From NCBI GenBank assembly GCA_023391315.1, contig JAEWBD010000232.1:1-26674 (forward strand): DNA of 26,674 bases. Reading direction: 5' to 3'. Source of the DNA: Bacteroidota bacterium. GTDB taxonomy: Bacteria; Bacteroidota; Bacteroidia; Chitinophagales; Chitinophagaceae. Made by a program: the position numbers and the translations under genes. The notes beneath the pieces were generated by a model, which was not told the DNA's origin, searched no databases, and saw only the letters and a program-made list of their open reading frames with translations. This document shows positions 8,408-17,021 of this stretch, piece after piece; within the stretch, counting starts at the first letter, position 1; the number at the start of each line of letters is the position of its first letter.

Positions 8408-9982
8408 ATGAAAAAGCTCGCTAAATATATAATTGTAATTACAACTGTATCTGCTGCAGTAATGGAACTGGTAGATACCTCTATTGTGAACGTTGCTATC
8501 ACCGATATGGCGGGAAGCCTCGGTGTAAGCATTGAAGACATGAGCTGGGTAATTACTTCTTATGCCATTGCCAATGTAATCATCATTCCGCTTACCAGTT
8601 TTTTGGCAGAATATTTTGGCAGAAAGAATTACTATCTCGCATCCATGATAATCTTTACGCTGGCTTCTTATATGTGCGGCCAGTCAACAGGATTGGTTGA
8701 AATAATTATCTGGCGTTTTATACAGGGTGTTGGCGGCGGTGCATTGCTTTCCACTTCGCAGGCAATATTATTTGATGCATTCTCAGAAGAAGAAAGGCCT
8801 GTTGCATCGGGTTTATTCGGCATGGGTATGGTGCTCGGGCCAACATTTGGCCCAACTATCGGCGGAATCATCATAGAACATTTTAGCTGGCCTTTAATAT
8901 TTATGATCAATGTTCCCATCGGTATTATTGCCATACTCCTTGCCTACACATTCATTGATAAGAAGGATAAGGAAGGCGAGCACAAAAAAGGGATGTATAT
9001 AGATTATAAAGGCATCCTTTTTCTCGCCGCAGGAATAGGGTGTTTGCAATATGTGCTGGAAAGAGGAGAAACAGAAGATTGGTTCAGCAGCAATTCTATC
9101 CGCATTTGTGCCGCTTTAGCATTTGCCGGCTTAACCAGTTTTATTATACGCGAATTAAGAATTGAAAAGCCCGCAGTAAATCTAAGAGTGTTAAACAACC
9201 GCAATCTAATTTTTACTACCATCTTTACTTTTATTGTAGGCTTTGGGTTGTACACTTCCGTATTTGTTTATCCCGTGCTTGCACAGCGTGTAATGGGTTT
9301 TACGGCTTATGAAACAGGCCTTGCGCTGTTAGCGCCATCTTTAATCTCAGTGATATTAATGCCTGTTATAGGTAAATTAATGAGTAAAGGCGTATCATCC
9401 GTTCCGTTTGTGATAACAGGGTTTATATTATTTTCGGCCTTCACATTTATGACTGCCAAAATAAGCCCTGACGCCGGCCGCTGGGATTTCTTTTTTCCAT
9501 TTGTTATTCGCTCAGCCGGTCTTTCCATGGTAATGCTGCCGCTTATAAACCAGGCTGTGGTTGGCTTACAGCCAAAAGATTACTCTGCAGGTATTGCATT
9601 GAATAATATGGTGCGGCAATTGGGTGGTGCATTTGGCATTGCCATTGCCAACAATTATGTGGCACACCATTATGCATTGCACCGCACAAGTTTGGTAGGC
9701 AATCTCACACCAGGCTCGCCTGAATACACACAACGTATTATGGCTATTACCCAGGGACTATCAGCACACATGAATATTGACAGTTCATCTGCAGCGCATG
9801 GCGCCCTGGCAATTTTAAATAACCAGGTTGACCGGCAGGCCTATTATTTAGCCTACCTGGACACATTCAATCTTATTGCCATATTCTTTGCCCTGGCATT
9901 GCCGCTGGTGGTGTTTTTAAGAACAAAGAAAAAAACAGTTAATAATGGAGGTACTTCAAAAGCAATGCTTGAAGCACATTAA
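8408..9982 (+). CDS. DHA2-family MFS multidrug efflux transporter (EmrB/QacA type)
   Basis: This is a proton-driven drug exporter of the inner membrane. At 524 aa with about 14 hydrophobic segments it fits the 14-TM DHA2 family. The start ELVDTSIVNVAITDMAGSL in TM1 is characteristic of EmrB. Motif A-like LAEYFGRKNYYLAS follows TM2, and the antiporter motif C is visible as GMGMVLGPTFGPTIGGII in TM5. Later LNNMVRQLGGAFGIAIAN is the conserved DHA2 segment near TM13. It should pair with the adaptor upstream and the TolC-type channel downstream. Substrates cannot be predicted from the sequence alone. Confidence 0.94.
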   Translation: MKKLAKYIIVITTVSAAVMELVDTSIVNVAITDMAGSLGVSIEDMSWVITSYAIANVIIIPLTSFLAEYFGRKNYYLASMIIFTLASYMCGQSTGLVEIIIWRFIQGVGGGALLSTSQAILFDAFSEEERPVASGLFGMGMVLGPTFGPTIGGIIIEHFSWPLIFMINVPIGIIAILLAYTFIDKKDKEGEHKKGMYIDYKGILFLAAGIGCLQYVLERGETEDWFSSNSIRICAALAFAGLTSFIIRELRIEKPAVNLRVLNNRNLIFTTIFTFIVGFGLYTSVFVYPVLAQRVMGFTAYETGLALLAPSLISVILMPVIGKLMSKGVSSVPFVITGFILFSAFTFMTAKISPDAGRWDFFFPFVIRSAGLSMVMLPLINQAVVGLQPKDYSAGIALNNMVRQLGGAFGIAIANNYVAHHYALHRTSLVGNLTPGSPEYTQRIMAITQGLSAHMNIDSSSAAHGALAILNNQVDRQAYYLAYLDTFNLIAIFFALALPLVVFLRTKKKTVNNGGTSKAMLEAH

Positions 9983-10042
9983 AGAATTTTGTTTATGCAT
10001 CTGACACATGATTAAAGCACAAAAAAATTAAGCAGCAATAAA

Positions 10043-10074
10043 AAAGGCACGGCATGCACAAAGTGCCGGCCTTT
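10043..10074 (+). other. Intercistronic stem-loop between pump and channel genes
   Basis: AAAGGCACGGCA (10043-10054) pairs with TGCCGGCCTTT (10064-10074), giving 11 pairs with one bulged A and a 9-base loop. It is followed by ATAAAATTT and lacks a long T-tract, so it is at best a leaky terminator. It could instead stabilise the upstream mRNA and set the ratio of pump to channel. It could act in either direction. Confidence 0.5.
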
Positions 10075-10190
10075 ATAAAATTTAAACTGAAAAAAATATA
10101 CGAATGAAACGCCGGTATAAAATTCTTTTTACAAGTGGAATGTATATTAAGGCGTTCCATAAGACCATTGAAACAACAAAAAATATACAA

Positions 10191-11477
10191 ATGAAAAAGC
10201 ATTTAATAACATTCACATTGTTGTATGCTTCGGTAATAGCCAATGCACAAACACCCGTAAACAGTGAATTGAAAAGTATTATCAACCAGTCATTCACTTA
10301 TTATCCAAAAGTGCAGGAAGCGCAAAACCAAATTAATATTGCACAAAAGCGCATTGATGCGGCTAAAACAAACCTGCCAACAGTTGACCTGAACGGCAGT
10401 TATGAGTATGTGCAGCCAAAAATTACTTTACCACTTGAAGTGAATGGGGAAAAACAAAATTTCCAGTTTGCGCCTGTGCATAATTTCAATGCAAATGTGG
10501 GCGCACAATATATGCTGCTTGATTTTGGAAGACTGAAAGCCAATGTTGATAAATCGAAAACCGATCTTAAATATGCTACAGATAATGTAAGCAATGTACA
10601 AACACAACTGGCAAGCCAGGTAGCCGCTATTTATTACAACATTATTTATTTCAGGAAGGCTATTGCTGTTGAAGACAGTGTTTTAAATTACCTGAACGCC
10701 AATAAAACCATCGCAGAAAACAAATTAAAAAATGGCGATGCCATTAAGCTTGATGTATTAAACCTTCAGTCGCAGGTGGATAATGAAATTAATTTAAGAG
10801 AAGACCTTTTAAACAACCTGCAAAAGCAAATTACATTGCTGCAATACACAACGGGCAATACCAATATCGCCAACAATGATTTCGATTTTAGTTTACCCGT
10901 TCAAGCACCGCAGGATGCTTTTACAACAGCATCCACATCAGCGCCTGATTTTTTGCTGGCACAGGATAAAATTGAACAGGCCAAAGCTGATTTGAAAGTA
11001 GTGAGGCAAACAGATAAACCGAGTATTACATTAAATGGTTCAGCAGGCGTAAAGAATGGTTATGTGCCTAATGTAAATGAAGCCCGTTTTAATTATGCCG
11101 GTGGTGTAAGTTTAAAAGTGCCGTTGTTTGATGCCAAAACGAAAAAACAAATTGCTGTTGCAGAAGCGCAGGTAAAACAAAACCAGTTGGCCCAGGAAAG
11201 CCTGAACAATGAATATCAGCAAAACATTCAGCAGGCGTTGACGGATATTCAAACCAATGCAGAAAAATTAAAGAATATGAAAAGCCAGATTGAAAATGCT
11301 GAAGCCGCTGTGCAGATTGCATCCAGCCGTTATTTGAATGGTATTGGTTTGAACACAGACATTACAGATGCTGCCGTGAATTTGCAACGCGCTTTATTAA
11401 CCGAGCTGCGTTATGAATATCAACTGGCTTTGGCAAAAGTGGAATATGCAAGGGTTACAGGATATAAGTATTGGTAG
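10191..11477 (+). CDS. TolC-family outer membrane efflux protein
   Basis: This is the outer-membrane channel of the tripartite efflux system. From the ATG at 10191 it is 428 aa, starting with a signal peptide (MKKHLITFTLLYASVIANAQ). An in-frame ATG at 10104 would put 29 residues ahead of that signal and is unlikely. Two OEP repeats are visible, each with long helices. The first runs from INQSFTYYPKVQEAQNQINIAQKRIDAAKTNLPTV in style through NVGAQYMLLDFGR; the second from PDFLLAQDKIEQAKADLKVV to SSRYLNGIGLNTDITDAAVNLQRAL, which carries the helix-turn pattern common to the family. It closes the efflux operon and is followed by a strong terminator. Confidence 0.92.
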   Translation: MKKHLITFTLLYASVIANAQTPVNSELKSIINQSFTYYPKVQEAQNQINIAQKRIDAAKTNLPTVDLNGSYEYVQPKITLPLEVNGEKQNFQFAPVHNFNANVGAQYMLLDFGRLKANVDKSKTDLKYATDNVSNVQTQLASQVAAIYYNIIYFRKAIAVEDSVLNYLNANKTIAENKLKNGDAIKLDVLNLQSQVDNEINLREDLLNNLQKQITLLQYTTGNTNIANNDFDFSLPVQAPQDAFTTASTSAPDFLLAQDKIEQAKADLKVVRQTDKPSITLNGSAGVKNGYVPNVNEARFNYAGGVSLKVPLFDAKTKKQIAVAEAQVKQNQLAQESLNNEYQQNIQQALTDIQTNAEKLKNMKSQIENAEAAVQIASSRYLNGIGLNTDITDAAVNLQRALLTELRYEYQLALAKVEYARVTGYKYW

Positions 11478-11505
11478 TAAGTTGAAAGAAAAATGTAAAG
11501 ATGTT

Positions 11506-11539
11506 AAGGAGGTTCCTGTTAAAGAGAACCTCCTTTTTT
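11506..11539 (+). terminator. Rho-independent terminator of the efflux operon
   Basis: AAGGAGGTTC (11506-11515) pairs perfectly with GAACCTCCTT (11526-11535) around a 10-base loop and runs into a tract of six Ts (11534-11539). It begins 28 bp after the TolC-type gene's stop codon. Confidence 0.9.
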
Positions 11540-11930
11540 GTATGATGTTTTCCGCAAACATGAACAATATGTATGCATTGAATTTTAAGAATCCCATATT
11601 TTGAACTGCTGCATTTATAAACGGCAATAAATACTTTAAATAATCATAAGCATGCTATGGCAAAAAATGGTCATAGGCATTCGTTATTTCGAAGAGGATT
11701 TCAAAATCATCTTGTTTACCTGGGTCATCCATGCAACTGAGAGGTCGCCTGCGTTCATGTGCGCACAAAAAATGTCCGCTATCGTACATTGCATATAGCG
11801 GCTCTCGCTTAAACATTTCAAAAACAATCACTTAGGCATTGGCATTGACATTGTGATTTTTTGCCGGACAAGTGTGCTTAAATGATAAATTCATGTAAAT
11901 CCATTAATCATATAAATCCAGGTTCAAACA
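11540..11930. other. Intergenic region upstream of the FtsX/MacB permease
   Basis: About 390 bp without a convincing gene. It has an inverted repeat CCGCTAT (11776-11782) / ATAGCGG (11795-11801) with a 12-base spacer, and a short tandem of GGCATT-like hexamers near 11835-11852. No exact TAnnTTTG box was seen ahead of the permease. The inverted repeat, 130 bp upstream of the start codon, is the best candidate for a regulator site. Confidence 0.4.
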
Positions 11931-14393
11931 ATGCTTCGTAATTATTTTAAAACTGCATTCAGAAGTTTAATCCGTAACAGGAATTACATTATTATCAACA
12001 TTGCCGGCCTGGCTGTTGGCATTGCTGTTTGTATGATGATCTTTATGATCATTCAATATCAAACAAGTTTCGATGAGTTTCACTCAAAGAAAGATCGCAT
12101 CTATCGTGTATTAACGGAAGCGCATCATGCAGATGCGGCAACTGTTTCCTACACGAAAAACGTTCCGTTCCCAATGCCTGAAGGATTGAAAGCGACGTTC
12201 CCCCAAATAGAGCAAGTTGCCCCGGTTTATGCAAGCCACAACGATGAGCTGCAGCCGCTTGATGACAATGGAACACCTGTAAAAAATTTTAAGGAGCAGA
12301 GCGGTGTGTTTTATACAGCGCCATCATTCTTTAAAATGTTTGATTTCCCGTTGCTCGCAGGTTCGTATGAATCATTAAAAGACCCGAACAATGTATTGCT
12401 TACAAAAGAAATTGCAGAAACATATTTCGGCGATTGGAAAACCGCAATTGGCAAAACCATTAAATTAACCGGAACATACAGCATCGGTGCAGGATTATTT
12501 CAGTCTCCGCCGGTGGCCCTGAAAGTTTCGGGCATACTTGCAACCATACCAGCCAATACAGACTTTCAGCTTAAGCTGGTTATTGCCTGGGGAACCGATT
12601 TTACAGGTGATAAACAATATGGATTTGCACAGCCTGACTGGAATGGAACATCGGCTGATTTTGGTTGTTATGTTTTATTGCCGCCGCATATTTCTGTTGA
12701 CAATTTTAATCAGCAATTGCGGGCATATTCAAGAAAGGTATTACCGCAGGATAATAAGAATAGCAATATCATACAACCATTAAGTGCGATACACTATGAT
12801 GCACAAGCAGGCAATTACAGTAACCAAACAATCAGTCATGAACTGCTGAATGTATTGTGGCTGATTGCAGCATTTATTCTTTTAATAGCCTGCGTAAATT
12901 TCATCAACCTCTCCACTGCACAGGCCATTAACCGTGCAAAAGAAGTTGGTGTAAGAAAAGTACTGGGCAGTAATAAATCGCAACTGCAGGTTCAGTTTAT
13001 TGTTGAAACATTCCTCATAGTTACAAGTGCTGTAATACTGGCAGCGGTTATTACAGTACTCGCATTGCCATATCTGAATCAATTGTTAGAACTTTCGCTT
13101 TCATTCAACATATTCAGCAATCCTGCAATTATTTTATTTCTTTTAATTGTAACAATTGCTGTAACCGCACTTGCCGGTTTTTATCCTTCCATTGTGTTAT
13201 CACGTTTCAATCCGGTTAATGCTTTAAAGAGTAAACTCACAGCAAATACTGTTAAAGGCATTTCATTAAGAAGAGGATTGGTAGTGTTTCAATTCATCAT
13301 TGCACAGGCGCTCATTATCGGCACACTCATTATTGTAAAGCAGATGGATTATTTTATGAATCAGCCGTTAGGTTTCGATAAAGATGCAATTGTGAATGTT
13401 CCTTTCCGTCCTGATAGTACCGGCAGCAAGCTTACGGATTATTTGAGGCAACAGCTATTGCAGGAAAACGGCGTGCAGGCAGTAAGCTTTAGTTCCAACA
13501 CACCTGTTGAAGATGATAATAATAAGTTTACTACACTCAAATTTGATCATGCAGTAAAAGATGAAGATTTTCAGGCTATTACCAAATTTGCCGATAACGA
13601 ATATGTACCCGTTTATAAACTGCAACTGGCAGCCGGGAGAAATTTGCAACCTTCCGATATGACAAGAGAATTTTTGGTGAATGAATCATTCGTAAAAAGC
13701 CTGGGAATTAAAAACCCGGAAGATATATTAAACAAAGAAGTAAGTATATGGGGTGATGTGATAAAATGCCCGGTTGTTGGCGTTGTGAAAGATTTTAATG
13801 ACAGGTCTTTACGCCAGAGTGTTGCTCCATTGCTTATTACCACAAACAGTACAATGTACCGGCAGGCTTCAATAAAATTGACCGCTGCAAACATTTCTTC
13901 AACCATGCAATCCATTAAAAAAATATGGCAGCAAACATTCCCTGATTATGTTTATGAATATAAGTTCCTGGACGATAAGATTGCAGGTTTTTACAAACAG
14001 GAAAACCAGTTGTCGCAGTTGTATAAAATTTTTGCTGCCATCGCTATATTCCTTAGCTGTCTTGGATTGTATGGCTTAGCTTCTTTTATGGCAGCCCAAA
14101 GAATTAAAGAAGTTGGTATCCGCAAAGTGCTGGGTGCAACTTCAACAAACATTGTTTATCTCTTCTCAAAAGAATTCATCATACTTATTGTGATTGCCTT
14201 TGCCATTGCCACACCGGTTGCCTGGTATTATATGCATCAATGGTTGCAGGATTATGCATATCGCATTGATGTAAGCTGGGTAATATTTTTTGCAAGCGGA
14301 ATGGCTGCAATAATCATTGCTTTGGCAACAATAAGTTTCCAGGCAATAAAAGCTGCATTGGCAAACCCTGTAAAGAGTTTGAGAACGGAATAA
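11931..14393 (+). CDS. ABC-type permease, duplicated MacB_PCD/FtsX architecture
   Basis: This 820-aa inner-membrane protein has the layout of Bacteroidota MacB-like permeases. The N-terminus is MLRNYFKTAFRSLIRN with TM1 at about 20-42, followed by a periplasmic MacB_PCD domain to about 270. The first FtsX TM block includes INLSTAQAINRAKEVGVRKVLGSN (about 320-430). A second TM and MacB_PCD domain follow (about 445-650), then a final FtsX block with LASFMAAQRIKEVGIRKVLGAT. MacB relatives use ATP hydrolysis by a separate subunit to move periplasmic substrates or lipoproteins. No ATP-binding subunit gene is in the window, so it is an orphan permease here. A hairpin follows its stop codon and a decayed paralogue lies directly downstream. 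Confidence 0.92.
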   Translation: MLRNYFKTAFRSLIRNRNYIIINIAGLAVGIAVCMMIFMIIQYQTSFDEFHSKKDRIYRVLTEAHHADAATVSYTKNVPFPMPEGLKATFPQIEQVAPVYASHNDELQPLDDNGTPVKNFKEQSGVFYTAPSFFKMFDFPLLAGSYESLKDPNNVLLTKEIAETYFGDWKTAIGKTIKLTGTYSIGAGLFQSPPVALKVSGILATIPANTDFQLKLVIAWGTDFTGDKQYGFAQPDWNGTSADFGCYVLLPPHISVDNFNQQLRAYSRKVLPQDNKNSNIIQPLSAIHYDAQAGNYSNQTISHELLNVLWLIAAFILLIACVNFINLSTAQAINRAKEVGVRKVLGSNKSQLQVQFIVETFLIVTSAVILAAVITVLALPYLNQLLELSLSFNIFSNPAIILFLLIVTIAVTALAGFYPSIVLSRFNPVNALKSKLTANTVKGISLRRGLVVFQFIIAQALIIGTLIIVKQMDYFMNQPLGFDKDAIVNVPFRPDSTGSKLTDYLRQQLLQENGVQAVSFSSNTPVEDDNNKFTTLKFDHAVKDEDFQAITKFADNEYVPVYKLQLAAGRNLQPSDMTREFLVNESFVKSLGIKNPEDILNKEVSIWGDVIKCPVVGVVKDFNDRSLRQSVAPLLITTNSTMYRQASIKLTAANISSTMQSIKKIWQQTFPDYVYEYKFLDDKIAGFYKQENQLSQLYKIFAAIAIFLSCLGLYGLASFMAAQRIKEVGIRKVLGATSTNIVYLFSKEFIILIVIAFAIATPVAWYYMHQWLQDYAYRIDVSWVIFFASGMAAIIIALATISFQAIKAALANPVKSLRTE

Positions 14394-14413
14394 CATTAGC
14401 CAACAAGCTAATG
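14394..14413 (+). other. Stem-loop directly after the permease stop codon
   Basis: CATTAGC (14394-14400) and GCTAATG (14407-14413) pair perfectly around CAACAA, beginning at the base after the TAA stop. There is no T-tract, so a role in 3'-end stability is more likely than intrinsic termination. Confidence 0.45.
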
Positions 14414-14439
14414 ACTGATAACTATTAGCGCAAACAAAA

Positions 14440-14906
14440 ACAATATTTAAAAATTAGTTTCATCCTTTATAAACATCCCGGGGCTTGCCATCGGCATGGC
14501 TATCGCAATGCTGATTGATTCATGGATTTTGGATGGAATTCTTTTTTGATAACGTACAACAGCAACTATAACACCATTGCCAGGTTGCAAAGAGATTACG
14601 AATGGCGGGCATACCTAGCCAGCTACAATAATCATTTTCCCATTCGGCTGACGGGCGAGCTTGGATTGAATTATGATAATTTATTCAAGTATGTGTCTCT
14701 TGCCACGGAAACCAGTAAATACATTCTTGACTTTAATGGCAATAAGTTCTCACAGCAGGGAATGCATGTTGAAAAGATTTCACAAACATCTTCATGCTAA
14801 AAATGACAGCAGAAACGAGTGGTAATTTTTTGAATCCTAATTCTATTTTACTGAGTAAACCCGCCGCAGAAGTTCTTTTGGTAAAACCGATGTTGTAGGC
14901 GCTAAA
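14440..14906 (+). pseudogene. Decayed FtsX/MacB-type permease, N-terminal remnant
   Basis: Three frames in order give successive pieces of the N-terminal third of a MacB-like permease. Frame 1 (from about 14466) reads FINIPGLAIGMAIAMLID then WILDGILF before a TGA at 14547, equivalent to the INIAGLAVGIAV TM1 of the intact gene. Frame 2 (14522-14800) continues with TYNSNYNTIARLQRDYEW and FKYVSLATETSKYILDFNGNK, as in family members. Frame 3 (from about 14785) gives IFMLKMTAETSGNFLNPNSILL and SKPAAEVL, after which one more shift restores FGKTDVVGAKL. The rest of the gene, some 600 residues, is missing. At least three frameshifts rule out a working product. An isolated 92-aa reading frame at 14522 is only the middle piece. 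Confidence 0.8.
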
Positions 14907-14944
14907 TTATGTTTCATCAAGATTTATGCTGCACAAAGAATCGC

Positions 14945-15247
14945 TCACAATTGTTTTCCATATATAATCAAAGAGCTTTTTATATATCTCCTTTTAAGAT
15001 GAATAAATTTTTGTCGTTCTTCATCCTTAAGAAAATTATCCAAATCATCTTCGGAATTGAAACTACCAAAATGTATTTCGTAAGGCTTCTCCATATTGCA
15101 AGCTATGTAAGATGCATCATCTGGCCGCACACGCAGCAAAAGGCGCCCGTTGTGTTTTGAGATAAGCGGGATAGCGATAGCCTCAAATTGGCTGAAAACA
15201 TCTTCCTGCCCATTCCTGATGTAAATGAGCTGTGTAAAAAATATCAT
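14945..15247 (-). CDS. DUF1330-like (dimeric alpha+beta barrel) protein
   Basis: This small cytosolic protein of 100 aa starts MIFFTQLIYIRNGQEDVFSQFE and has the central GRLLLRVRPDDASYIACNMEKPYEIHFGSF, followed by DLDNFLKDEERQKFIHLK. This is the pattern of DUF1330-type ferredoxin-like folds, which form dimers and in some relatives act on small aromatic or reactive molecules. The actual reaction is unknown. It starts 24 bp after the cytochrome P460 gene in the same direction, so the two are likely one transcript, with the AraC-type element at 15878 upstream. Confidence 0.72.
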   Translation of the reverse strand: MIFFTQLIYIRNGQEDVFSQFEAIAIPLISKHNGRLLLRVRPDDASYIACNMEKPYEIHFGSFNSEDDLDNFLKDEERQKFIHLKRRYIKSSLIIYGKQL

Positions 15248-15271
15248 GATACTTTGACTATGTTTTAATTG

Positions 15272-15769
15272 CTATCGACGCCACTCACTAAATACCAACG
15301 ATGCTTTCCTGGAATGGCAGGAGTAACAAGTTGTTGATGCAGCATTCATCACTGTTCGTTCTGTTTTACTATCACCACGAAATTCTTCAAAACCCCATCC
15401 GCCTGTTGATGCATAACGATCGGTATTTCGCACCATTACGTCCAATTGCCTTCTTCTTCCTTCCAGTAATAATTTAGTAGTGTCAATTGCTTCGAGGACG
15501 TCAAAAACAATAACAGATCCGTCGGCAAAATTGGCTGTCTTATACCCCTCCATCGCCAATTTATTTGCATAGATATGATGAAAACCACCAAAATGGTCAA
15601 AGGCTGCATTTCCCGGCTCAACAACTGCTGTTTTTACATGCGCCCATTCACGATAGCCTTCAGGATATGGCACTGCATTGTCCTGCGATGTAAAATAATT
15701 GAGGGAAATAAAGGAACAACAAACAAAACAAATCGTGATAAGTGCAAACTTTTTTCTGTGCTTTACCAT
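15272..15769 (-). CDS. Cytochrome P460-domain c-type haem protein
   Basis: A 165-aa exported protein with an N-terminal hydrophobic segment (about 8-26) and a C-terminal haem-binding CYSCH at residues 148-152, i.e. CxxCH for covalent c-type haem. The body (YPEGYREWAHVKTAVV, HHIYANKLAMEGYK, FADGSVIVFDVLE, NTDRYASTGGWGFEEF) follows the cytochrome P460 family. Characterised members oxidise hydroxylamine or handle NO, using a Lys cross-link to the haem. Lys70 or Lys77 could be that residue, but I cannot decide without a structure alignment. It may act as a periplasmic redox enzyme. It is divergent from the AraC regulator, and a canonical -7 box (TAAGTTTG) on the minus strand lies at 15851-15858. 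Confidence 0.85.
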   Translation of the reverse strand: MVKHRKKFALITICFVCCSFISLNYFTSQDNAVPYPEGYREWAHVKTAVVEPGNAAFDHFGGFHHIYANKLAMEGYKTANFADGSVIVFDVLEAIDTTKLLLEGRRRQLDVMVRNTDRYASTGGWGFEEFRGDSKTERTVMNAASTTCYSCHSRKASLVFSEWRR

Positions 15770-15850
15770 AAGTCTTTTTTAAGAGAGTTATTTATTTAAA
15801 ACATGGATGAATGCTTAATCAGTAAGATTTCATTCAATAATTATTGACAA

Positions 15851-15925
15851 CAAACTTAAAAGCCCGAGATATCACTGTATTGTACAAATCGGAAGTATGA
15901 ACTTTTTTAATTTAAATAAAGTTTG
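15851..15925. promoter_or_regulatory. Divergent promoter region with AraC-type element 1
   Basis: The 21-bp element at 15878-15898 (core TTGTACAAATCGGAAG) lies between two -7 boxes. On the minus strand TAAGTTTG is at 15851-15858, and on the plus strand AAAGTTTG (7 of 8 to consensus) is at 15918-15925. Both are exactly 19 bp from the nearer edge of the element. Neither has a TTG at the normal -33 place, which suggests activator-dependent promoters for the P460 operon and for araC itself. Leaders of about 75-80 nt would result. Confidence 0.6.
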
Positions 15926-15970
15926 TTCTTGTACTGATATGGAGGCATGGCAATGCAATAAGATTGCACT

Positions 15971-15978
15971 TATTTTTG
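15971..15978 (+). promoter_or_regulatory. Possible second -7 box for the AraC gene
   Basis: TATTTTTG matches TAnnTTTG and lies 31 bp before the AraC start codon. No TTG is found about 19 bp upstream, so it may be a weak basal promoter or chance. Confidence 0.3.
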
Positions 15979-16009
15979 TATGCGAAAACATCTTCGTCCA
16001 TAATTTTTT

Positions 16010-16807
16010 ATGAGTACGTCCATTCAAAAGTTTAATGTTCTGCCGGCAATCCGGGAATATGTGAAAGGTATTTTCCTGGTTGAAAATGAAGACAACATTT
16101 TTGGAAATGGCATGAACAGCATTGAACCAAATGGAACCGTTAAACTCACTTTGCCTTTAGAAAACTCAGTTTCCGGGCAGTATGGGCTTGAAAGATTCCT
16201 TGCCAGGGAAGGACAACTTACTTATGTGGGCATGTTTGAACGTCCATTTCAAATTGCCGGTCTGGAAAAAAAATTCACCCGGCTACTGGTCATTGAACTA
16301 AGCCCTTTAGGCGCATATCGTTTACTAAAAGCAGATCAGCAGGAACATGTGAATAGTTTTTGTGTTTTGAAAGATTGCAACGGAAAATTCATACGAGAGC
16401 TGGAAGAGGTTCTCATAAATGAACCTAATGTAGATCGCAAAATTTTTCATTTGCAGCATTATTTTCAAAAAGTATTTTTTGCTTCCAAAGATGATGTGAT
16501 TTTTGACTATTGTGTGAAACAAATACAAGGTAAGTTTGGGAATATCACCATTAAAGAGTTGGAAAAAAACACCGGGTACAGCAGCAGGTGGCTCAATATG
16601 AAATTCAAACAACAACTTGGTTTCAGCCCGAAATTATACGCTTCAATTGTACGTTTCAAAACTTTACTTGCACATATCAGCATTGAGAAGGATCGGATAA
16701 TGGATGATAAAATTTATTTGGATTACTACTACGACCAGGCACATTTTATCAGGGAATTTAAACGCTATTCTGGCATGACACCCACAGAATTTTTTATGCC
16801 GGCTTAA
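16010..16807 (+). CDS. AraC-family transcriptional regulator
   Basis: This 265-aa regulator has an N-terminal sensing domain of the DUF6597 style (FNVLPAIREYVKGIFLVE, EPNGTVKLTLPLE, ARFL-like RFLAREGQLTYVGMFERPFQI) and a C-terminal pair of helix-turn-helix motifs from about residue 165. The first is ITIKELEKNTGYSSRWLNMKF. The second ends with AHFIREFKRYSGMTPTEFF, the conserved AraC signature tail. The ligand is unknown. Element 1 (15878) precedes it and near-copies lie before the epimerase and methyltransferase genes, so it probably activates itself and these neighbours. It is divergent from the cytochrome P460 operon. Confidence 0.9.
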   Translation: MSTSIQKFNVLPAIREYVKGIFLVENEDNIFGNGMNSIEPNGTVKLTLPLENSVSGQYGLERFLAREGQLTYVGMFERPFQIAGLEKKFTRLLVIELSPLGAYRLLKADQQEHVNSFCVLKDCNGKFIRELEEVLINEPNVDRKIFHLQHYFQKVFFASKDDVIFDYCVKQIQGKFGNITIKELEKNTGYSSRWLNMKFKQQLGFSPKLYASIVRFKTLLAHISIEKDRIMDDKIYLDYYYDQAHFIREFKRYSGMTPTEFFMPA

Positions 16808-16897
16808 GGTTAGTTTGTTTCATGAACGACTCATGGGTTTCACCTCAATCAATTTAAATTAGTTACGCAAACAAATTAACAGCATAGAGATATATGT

Positions 16898-16945
16898 TAT
16901 TGTATAAATCAGAAGTATTGCCTGCATCTTGTAATTGTATCTTTG
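16898..16945 (+). promoter_or_regulatory. AraC-type element 2 and promoter of the epimerase-like gene
   Basis: The element at 16898-16918 (core TTGTATAAATCAGAAG) differs from element 1 at two of 21 positions, and both follow a GAGATAT stretch. A canonical -7 box TATCTTTG at 16938-16945 starts 19 bp after its edge. A TTG at 16918-16920 abuts it (17-bp spacing). The leader to the ATG at 17022 would be about 70 nt. Confidence 0.6.
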
Positions 16946-17021
16946 ACTGTCTCCTGTTGCTAATGAAGACAGGATAGGGTTGAAAGGATAAAAAATCAAT
17001 CTCGATAATATAGCATATTGT

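Noticed and set aside
11413..11604. 63-codon plus-strand frame after the TolC-type gene
   Set aside because: It overlaps the end of the channel gene in another frame and runs through the terminator hairpin.
11657..11740. 27-codon open frame in the permease upstream region
   Set aside because: Too short, no ribosome site, no recognisable sequence.
14522..14800. 92-aa reading frame as a stand-alone gene
   Set aside because: Its sequence continues the permease homology of the flanking frames, so it is a piece of a pseudogene.
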